From the NCBI GenBank assembly GCA_003952965.2, contig CM025849.1:33144128-33208127 (forward strand): a DNA stretch of 64,000 bases, given 5' to 3'. The notes under the pieces were generated by a model that was not told the DNA's origin, made no database searches, and worked only from the letters and a program-made list of their open reading frames with translations. The position numbers and the translations under genes were made by a program. This DNA comes from Morella rubra (lineage: Eukaryota; Streptophyta; Magnoliopsida; Fagales; Myricaceae). Of this stretch, positions 56,819-64,000 are shown piece by piece (the first letter of the stretch is position 1; the number at the start of each line of letters is the position of its first letter).

Positions 56819-59696
56819 ATGTCTTTACAGATGGACAGAATCCTTCTTTTATTGACATTAGTACTTGTGGCACAATGTTACGTGGTTTGCGTGGCTAACG
56901 CAACAATTCTCAACATCACCACTAATCAATCTGCTCTTCTTGCTTTAAAAGTTTGTATCTCTGATTAACCTCACAATCCTTTAATGAGCAACTGGTCCAC
57001 TAGTACATTTGTCTGCATTTGGATTGGTGTCACATGCGGTAATTCTAAGCATCGCAGAGTCATTGCCCTGAACCTTTTTTACATGTGCCTTACAGGCACC
57101 ATTCCTCCCTATGTGGGAAATCTCTCCTTTCTTAATAGCCTAAGCGACACTAAAAATAGTTTTCATGGCTCTCTACCAAGTGAGTTGTCTCGTCTTTATC
57201 GGCTGGAAGAGATGGACTTCGGTTTCAATAGCTTCAACGGAGAAATTCCATTGTCACTTGGGTTGTTATCTAGACTTCAATTATTGATTCTGCTTGGTAA
57301 CGGTTTCACAAGTTCAATCTCAGCATCTTTTTGTAATATATCTTTGTTGGGATAGATCTATCTTTGTTTTTAACACATTAAAGGGTTCATACCTTCATCC
57401 ATCTTCCACTTGAATTATCTTCCTTGCAAATAATTAATCTCAAAGAGAACAATCTATCAGGTCCGATGCCCACCATTTTCTTTGACATGCCTTCACTACA
57501 ATTCTTTAGTCTCTCCTTCAACGAGTTGTCTGGTGGACTCCATGGAGATATGTCTCATCATCTTCCTAATTTACAAGGGCTTGAGGTGTCTTCTAATCAA
57601 TTATCAGGTGAAGTCCCATCAACTTTGTTCAAGTGCAAACAACTGCATTCCTTGGGATTGTGGGGCAACAATTTCAACGGAAGATTACCTCCGGACATTG
57701 GAAACTTAACCATGCTCACATATTTATACCTTAACGACAACAACTTTGAAGGTATGTTTTATCTTCTTGTAGTGGATTACATGGATGCATGACATGATCG
57801 TGGATTCAGCAGGCATGTTTGCCTTTATAATAGATATACTTTTTGTCAATACAGGATGAATGTAGGAACGTTAAATCAGTTTAACCAAACTACATAATGC
57901 GTCATAAAATTACTCAGGATGAGCTGCAGGCCGTGCAATTCGATGTTTTTTCAAAACAAAAAACAGATTTCCTAGGAAACCTGCAAACTTAACTTCTTTA
58001 TTAGGCATCCTAACGGAATTTAAAAGAAGATTCTTTTTGTTTTTTTTTCTAAGCATAAGAATTTCCATTCAAACATGCAGATCTCATATATTTTTGAAAA
58101 AGAGAAAAGAATCTACGTATATGACCATCAATATATATTTTCTAAGCATATATATAACAATAAATATTGCTTTGTCAAGCATTTTCCATATACTAATTCT
58201 TAAAGCATTATGTATATTAGATTGAGCCTAAAATGGAAATTTCACAGTAGTCAATGAGTGACAGTACTAACCATACCCGCAGTAACATTTTAATTTAAAA
58301 CAATCAGACTTCAACAACTTGGATATTATTTCTCTTTTAATTTTTTTCACAAGCAAATTTACGTCTAAGATCACCTATAGAATTTCATTCCGACTTTCTG
58401 CCACCTAATTAAGAAAGCACCAGAAAAATTTTAGAGTCTATTAACATTATCTATGGACATTGAAGCCGAAGTCAAACATTTTGATCTGTAGCTCTCAAAT
58501 TACATAAGACGTACGAGAATAGGGTCAATTAGTGTAACAAAATAAGATAATATATAGTGCCAACAGATGGAAAATCAGAGTGCCTAATTTTTAGTCGACC
58601 TTATTAAATAGTTGGCTTATTAGACGTGAAGCTGCAAAAGTTGAACCTTCACATTAATAAACTGGAGGGTTCCATCCTATCCGATCTTTGTCAGTTAAAA
58701 AGCTTGTATTTCTTATCTCTAAGTAGTAATAAGCTTTCTGGACGAATTCCTGAATGCATAAGTAACCTGACTTTGCTAAGAGAACTTCACTTAGGTTTCC
58801 ACCAATTAAGTTCGATGGTTCCTTTGAGCTTGTGGAGCCTTGCAGATCTTCTAGTGGTCAACCTAACATCAAATTTTCTAAATGGTTCTCTTTCCTCTTA
58901 TATCGGAGATATGAAGGTCCTAACAGTATTGGATATATCCAAAAATCAACTATCAAGAGATATCCCAACAACCGTTGTTGGCCTCCAAGTGCTAGTTAAA
59001 CTATCCTTAGCAGACAATCGATTCAAAGGCTCAATTCCAGAATCTCTTGGTAAAATGTAAGCGTAGAGTATTTGGATCTTTCCAATAATGAATTATATGG
59101 AGAAATTTCCAAGTCCTTAGAAGCACTCTTCTATCTTAGGTTTCTAAATGTCTCTTTCAATGAACTTCGAGGGTAAATTCCTACGGGAGGACTATTTGTA
59201 AACTTCTCGGTCACATCATTCATGTCAAACGATGCACTTTGCAGTGCTCCCTGATTGCATGTACCCACTTGCAAAGAAGGTCCTTGACCAAAATTGGTCA
59301 CAAAAGTGCATATATTAAGATATGTACTACAACCAACAATTGGGTTGCTAATACTTGGAGTGTTTGATGTATTTTTCTTGACCAAATGAAAGAAGATCAG
59401 GAACACCAAATCTTCATGTGAGGTACAATTGCCGCCTTTAGCAACATGGAGAAGAGTTTCCCACCAAGAACTACAACGAGCAGCAAAAAGGTTTAGTGTA
59501 AATAACTTAATTGGAGGAAGGAGCTTTGGATTAGTCTACAAAGGAATACTTGCAGACAGTATGAATGTCACAATTAAAGTGTTGAATTTGCAAGTAGAAG
59601 GGACATTTTCTAGGTTAGACGCAGAGTGTGAGGTACTCCACAACATTCATCACCAAAATCTAGTCAAATTCATAAGTGCTTGTAACATGGACTTTA
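56819..59696 (+). pseudogene. LRR receptor-like kinase, pseudogene 2 (interrupted by element B)
   Basis: ATG at 56819 starts a signal peptide (MDRILLLLTLVLVAQ...), then NQSALLALKVCISD and an in-frame TAA at 56966-56968. SNWSTSTFVCIWIGVTCGN (the WxGVxC cap) and LRRs (LTGTIPPYVGNLSFL, NSFNGEIPLSLG) follow in the same frame to 57355. The frame then shifts to 57424-57752 (more LRRs), is interrupted by ~860 bp of unrecognised DNA, possibly an intron, and resumes at 58626-59060. Another shift follows. The kinase starts at LPPLATWRRVSHQELQRAAK (59432), with IGGRSFGLVYKG and the VAIK-like lysine in NVTIKV. It ends at NMDFT, where element B begins. In plants such proteins sense microbial ligands at the plasma membrane. 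Confidence 0.88.
57753..58625. other. Unrecognised insert or intron in receptor-kinase pseudogene 2
   Basis: Begins with a donor-like GGTATGTTTT and ends near an acceptor-like TTATTAG at about 58612-58618. AT-rich, no transposon ends seen. LRR-XII genes usually have their single intron in the kinase part, so an inserted sequence is also possible. Confidence 0.45.
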
Positions 59697-59819
59697 CACT
59701 ACAAGAATTATAGCTTTCGGTGACAAAGTTTTGGGTGTCAAACCAAATTTTGTCACCTAAAGTGACATTTCCATGACAAAACATTAATTTCATCACCAAA
59801 GTCACCCATGAACGCCAAA

Positions 59820-62660
59820 ACCGTCCGGACAGGTACAAACCGTTCGGACGTATATCGCGTGTGACAACATACCACACGTCGCGCATGAGTGACGATTAAA
59901 ATAGTCACAAAATACAAAATACCGTCCAGACTCACGATCAACACGTTCGGACACTTTGCTGGGTGACGAATTCCAAATCGACGTAACCGAGTGACGTTCA
60001 GAATCGTCACAATTGCTTTACAATAACGTCCGGACGTAACATATACAACGTCCGAACGATATCACGTGACGAATAATAATCGTCAGCATATAGTGACAAA
60101 TTGAAAATCGTCGCGAACGCTCAATCACGTCCGGACCTCCAATAATGAAAAAATACGTCCGAAGAAAAAAAACTGTCCGCACGCATATGAATTCTATTTC
60201 CGCGAGTTGTGTGCTTCCACGTTGCAAAACTTCCACTGAAACCGTCCGGACCAATATTTACAGTCTGGACGGGTTTAGTTCTAAGCAGCTTCTCGAATCG
60301 GTCATATTTAATGACGTTGAATTTGATTGGACCACGATGAATCTAACCCTGATAGGAGTCCGAACCCCAATATTACCGTTCGGACTTATTCTTGACAAAT
60401 TAAATAGGCCAAATTTAGCCAAAATCACACTTTTCACTCTCATTTTCTCTCAAAGTTTTCACTATCCGTTCGAGATCTCTCGAACAACTTTCAGGTAAGA
60501 CCTTCTTTGTGAGTTTGGATTTCAATTTCATGCATTTCAATTGAATACTTCTGAAATTTTTGTGAGTTCTTTGTTCATCTATAGTGGTGTTTGTTTTGTG
60601 TTCGTCGAATTACCGTTCGGACTGTGTTATATTGCGTTCAAATGCTATACATGTCGTCCGGACGTTACTCGTTAGTTCGGACGGTTAATTTTAAGAGTTC
60701 GAACGCATATAAAAATAAACGTCGCCGTTTGAAATGCGTGCGAACGGTTTGTGCTTATGTTCGGACGGTTTTTGCTAGGTTGACCATGGACCACTCCGAG
60801 AGAAGTATCACTAATGTTGGAGGACAGACTCAGCGACCAGCTTGGGCGGACGCTTTTTTAGCGGAGCTGAGGGGGAGTATTAGGGCGATAGTGGAGCCGA
60901 CGCATTCGTTGTGCATGGAGCTCCAATGCCGCTTGATCGGTTTGGAAAATAAATTTGCTCTAACGGATAGGGCTCTGACGGAGGAGATGAATATTATGGA
61001 AAGGGAACTGTTCGCTGTGAGAGAACAATTGTCCCAGTTGTCCAAGTCTGTCCACACCGTTCCGATACAGCTCCAGACACTCGTCAGACGTGTAGATAAT
61101 ATAGAGGAGCATTTGGCGCATGTTCGTGACGTCCTCGGACAAGATCTGGACGAGCCATCTCGTGATTCGAGTAGTTTCATGTTTATGTTTTATCGTTATT
61201 ATTAATTTATCCTTAGAAGGATCGTCTTCGACTTGTACTAAACATTATGATTGTGTTTTTCGTTCGGTATTTAAATTATGTTTGATATTCCATATTAATT
61301 ACGTTTTTTCATTAGTTTAAATTTATTAAAATTTAAACGGACGATTAGTATAATTAAAAGAGTTACTAGTACGAGTGCTATGTTAACGGAACGGATACCG
61401 TATTTACAATTAAATAGGTGATTAGTTATAATAATTCGTGTAATAATAATTTTAATTTAAATAGTTGATTAGTTATAATTATATTGTGTTAGTGAAATGA
61501 TTTAAATAAATTAAATTTATTGAAAGAGAAAAAAAATGTGGCCATGCGTCCGAACGGTGAAATATACGTCCGGACCCACCTCTGGTAGAACAGTGACGCG
61601 TTTAAAAGGTAAGAGTTCGAACGTATAAAAATAGTGTCCGGACGCGTTTGATATTACGACACTGTTCGAACGGGCACGTTAAGCGTCCGGACGAATGTTG
61701 CAACCGTCGCATGGCTTACACGCGTTTACGTTACACGACGGTTGAAAACAGCTGTACCCGTTCGAACCCTATTATAACGTCCGGACGTAGTTTGACGTTT
61801 ATTCAGCCATACGTGTGCTTCCACATCGCGCGAAGTCAGGTAAAAACCCAGACTTTCAATAACGGACGTAATTACTTTTTCGAACCGTTTTAAACGGTTT
61901 AAATTTTGCATTTAATGCGGAGGACTCTCATTGGGCCACGTGTGCGGATAAGCGGACGTCTATGAGCGTCTGGACGGGGTTCGACGGATTATGAAAAACG
62001 CGAACAGTTCGACATTTTCATTAAACCGAACGTTTTATCATCTAATCTCTCTCGACTCTCGTTGATTTTTTTGTCAAATCTTCACATTCTAATCACATCC
62101 AGGTATGTTTTGTTGATTTTTAACATGATTTTTGCTTTAAAAATTTTATTTTTTTTACAGTTTTATATATAGGATTTCAATTCTATTTTTTGTATACTAC
62201 ATTGTGTTTTTTGATTGATTTTTACGTAGAAATTGATTGTGTTCAGTGTTAGGATTGTGTTAGTGTATTTGTTTGTGATTTGGTGGTGTTTTGGGTAGTG
62301 TGTGGGAGGTTTTAGACGCTGCCATGGCTGAGTTAACTCGGTCTTCGTCCCAGTATCGTCCGGACGTTTAGATATACCGTCCGACGTCTAAATAACCCGT
62401 TTGGAAATTTTTAGTATAAAAAGGAAATACGTCGTCGTTTAGTTTGTGTCCGGACGTTACATGAAACACGTCCGGACTTTTTATATTAAAAGTTATAAAA
62501 TTTTACTATTTGTGTTTAGTTCGGATGGATATCCAAAAGTGTCCGGACGCTGTGTCAAATATGTCGGACGCTTTTAACTGTCCGAACGCATTTTTATATT
62601 TAATTTGCATTTTCTTTTTTATTATACTGTTCGACGCATTTTTGTTGTTGTTCGAACGGG
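59820..62660. repeat. Array of palindromic CGTYCGRACG words
   Basis: Forms include CGTCCGGACG, CGTTCGGACG, CGTCCGAACG and CGTTCGAACG, for example near 59827, 59843, 60026, 60050, 60657, 60677, 61634, 61686, 61777, 62355, 62448, 62541 and 62579. Spacing is irregular (roughly 20-100 bp). They are dense on both sides of the small coiled-coil gene and almost absent within both genes. Each word is palindromic or nearly so, suggesting a dimeric DNA-binding protein. The words are short CpG-dense islands and would be heavily methylated if silenced. Confidence 0.85.
60786..61205 (+). CDS. Small coiled-coil protein of element B (cc1), open frame
   Basis: ATG at 60786, 139 codons, no internal stop. Starts MDHSERSITNVGGQTQRPAW, then FLAELRGSIRAIVEPTHSLC, then heptad-rich helix (ALTEEMNIMERELFAVREQL ... 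LQTLVRRVDNIEEHLAHVRD), ending in a serine-rich tail. It is the intact counterpart of 51442-51798. It aligns along its length with the C-terminal ~90 residues of the neighbouring PF20167-like protein (63583-63855: AVMQPTHEMVGNISSRLSAL ... LEEHMSDVRAVL), so the two could co-assemble. CGTYCGRACG words cluster on both sides. No catalytic or zinc motif. Function unknown; a DNA-binding or regulatory partner is only a guess. Confidence 0.66.
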   Translation: MDHSERSITNVGGQTQRPAWADAFLAELRGSIRAIVEPTHSLCMELQCRLIGLENKFALTDRALTEEMNIMERELFAVREQLSQLSKSVHTVPIQLQTLVRRVDNIEEHLAHVRDVLGQDLDEPSRDSSSFMFMFYRYY

Positions 62661-62682
62661 TTTTTTTTGCAGATTATAGAAA
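61206..62682. other. Non-coding DNA between the two element B genes
   Basis: 61206-61530 is AT-rich. 61540-62660 is rich in CGTYCGRACG words. A CT-rich leader-like stretch lies at 62040-62110. Short frames here are repeat translations. Confidence 0.6.
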
Positions 62683-63855
62683 ATGAACAAGCGTTTGCGT
62701 ACCAGCAGTCAGGCCGATGCGGAGGAGTCTTCTCTCCAGGTTTATCGTTGGATGAGCATACAACAGTCATCATGTCCCGCTCGGTCGTTGTCGAGCGGCA
62801 TATCCAGTTGGCGGATTTCTATGAGCTTCGGTTTGAGGATCGGACGCTTCCAGAGATAGTGGAGCAAGCAGGTTGGCTTCCATTCCTCCAGAGGACCGGG
62901 TATGCGTCAAAGAACCTGGTGCGAGAGTTCTACGCTTCTATACTTCGGGCGAGGGACGTTGAGGAGCCTAGTATGGAGGTGACCGTCCGGAACGTGCAGA
63001 TCATATTCTCGCCAGACGAGCTCGCTTTATTTTTGGGGTACGTGAGGGATGTGACAGCATTCCCTAACGTGCCAATGACAGAGGAGGGCCGCCCTACTAA
63101 GGCCGAGGTTTTCTGGACGCTGCTGGGCCCGGATACGACTATCCTAGGAGGGAAGCAACATGCTTCACAGGGCAGCTGCTTCCTTTCTGGAGGATTATGC
63201 ACCTGATTCTATGCTCCACCATCGACCCGAAGGATTATGACATGGTAGTTGTACGGGGCTTCATGTTGATATGGCATCATTCATCTACCAATCCGTCCGT
63301 GCTGAGGCCCTGAAGACGATGCTCAGATTTTGTTGCCTTATGGTGTTCTTTTAACCTAGTTCCTGCATAACTTGATGGTACCCGAGGTGCCGACGAGCCG
63401 AGGGGGCTTCCACTTGGGTCGATTAACAAGACAACGCTCTCAAAGTCGATGGCGCAGACACGACGAGTGCTAGGTGCTGCTCGGTAGCTAGAGCTAGACG
63501 AGAGGAGCCGGCTCAGGGGACCGAGGAGCAGGATCTTGGACAGGGCTCTTCCCAGGGACTCGAGGGACAGCGGCCGAGTTGGGTGGCATCTATGATGACC
63601 GAGTTGACTGAGCAGATGCGAGCGGTCATGCAGCCCACCCATGAGATGGTGGGTAATATCAGTTCTCGGCTATCAGCTCTGGAGCTTAAGGTCGTGAGCA
63701 TGGACGCTGAGTTAAAGAAGCAAGTGTCCGAGGTTCAGTTGGCCCTGAAGAGCGTCGCTACCAGTGCAGAGCTAGTTGCCCTGACTGAGCGGGTCGTGTT
63801 GCTTGAGGAGCACATGAGTGATGTTCGGGCGGTTCTGCATCTCTCTGATGATTAG
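62683..63855 (+). pseudogene. PF20167-like 'putative plant transposon protein' with coiled-coil tail, element B
   Basis: ATG at 62683 gives MNKRLRTSSQADAEESS, then the frame changes to the conserved core MSRSVVVERHIQLADFYELR, then ...EIVEQAGWLPFL, NLVREFYASILRAR and VRNVQIIFSPDELALFLGYV. This order (W-x-L, LVREFYA, I-x-F-S-P) is the pattern I recall for PF20167. A second shift near 63170 leads to FWRIMHLILCSTIDPKDYDM, and TAG replaces a glutamine codon near 63352 (LLT-stop-FLHNL versus LLTQFLHS in element A). The tail 63583-63855 (90 codons) is heptad-rich: PTHEMVGNISSRLSALELKV ... LTERVVLLEEHMSDVRAVLH. Less decayed than copy A but still broken. Confidence 0.7.
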
Positions 63856-64000
63856 AATTTTTATTATATTTTGAGGACATCTATTTTTATTTTTTGTTTT
63901 GAGTATGTATATTGGGATTGTAGCTATTGTTATTCCGTTTTGCTTTATGTTATTTCATTTCGTTACTCTTTCCCAATTTCATTACACTCCGTGCACTCTT

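Larger units (their letters stand above)
59697..64000 (+). mobile_element. Element B: CACTA-like element with CGTCCGGACG array, younger copy (runs past window)
   Basis: Begins CACTACAAGAATTATAGC at 59697, exactly after GGACTTTA in the kinase codons; the uninterrupted paralogue at 43422-43436 continues AAAGCC, proving insertion. The first 400 bp hold GTGAC/GTCAC subterminal words. The interior carries the small coiled-coil gene (60786-61205), the PF20167-like gene (62683-63855), and about forty CGTYCGRACG palindromes in the non-coding parts. No transposase is seen before the window ends. The right end lies outside. Confidence 0.8.

Noticed and set aside
59820..62660. Regular short palindromes suggesting a CRISPR-like array
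   Set aside because: The genome is a plant; the word is only 10 bp, spacing is irregular, and there are no unique uniform spacers.
1..64000. tRNA, rRNA or other structured RNA genes
   Set aside because: I looked for the obvious tRNA arm words and rRNA landmarks and found none I could support by eye; a covariance-model search was not possible.

Overview
The window is nuclear DNA of a flowering plant, almost certainly a eudicot. Evidence: spliceosomal introns, an actin-depolymerizing-factor gene body, plant-specific ankyrin/PGG immune-type proteins, LRR receptor kinases, Ty1/copia and Ty3/gypsy retrotransposons with the plant initiator-Met primer site, and CACTA transposons. I cannot name the species. 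The window is accessory, repeat-dominated DNA. Nearly every coding region is broken; the one set of exons that reads cleanly is a DUF4602-like gene at 19219-19930.

Layout. (1) 1-15690 is a very large inverted duplication (arms 1-7690 and 8310-15690, spacer 7691-8309). Reading inward, each arm holds AT-rich CACTA internal sequence, two CACTA termini, two PGG-domain exon fragments, a ~1-kb poly(A) retroposon with target-site duplication, a ~400-bp dispersed repeat, and a Ty3/gypsy RT/RNase H fragment at the dyad. (2) 14395-18695 is a CACTA-type element (3-bp target duplication CTC) that carries a captured, broken actin-depolymerizing-factor gene. (3) 19219-30085 is the DUF4602-like gene and a decayed ankyrin/PGG (ACD6-like) cluster with a Mutator-type MITE. 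(4) 31414-42260 is a transposon graveyard: copia fragment, short CACTA element, gypsy element with 5' LTR and primer site, possible hAT-like remnant. (5) 42640-64000 holds two LRR receptor-kinase pseudogenes, each cut in its kinase domain by a transposon, plus two copies of an unusual element family (copy A ~50513-56030, copy B 59697 to beyond the window).

Most interesting. (a) The element family A/B has CACTACAA ends, roughly forty copies of a palindromic CGTYCGRACG word in the non-coding part of copy B, a gene like the 'putative plant transposon protein' domain (PF20167) ending in a coiled coil, and a separate small gene that is a stand-alone paralogue of that coiled coil. (b) The copia insertion at 43545-48310 has its two LTRs in inverted, not direct, orientation, yet is bracketed by a 5-bp target duplication. 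(c) The 15.7-kb inverted duplication could, if transcribed, make long double-stranded RNA matching PGG-domain immune genes.

I had no search tools: family assignments are by eye from motifs, and boundaries marked approximate are good to tens of bases.
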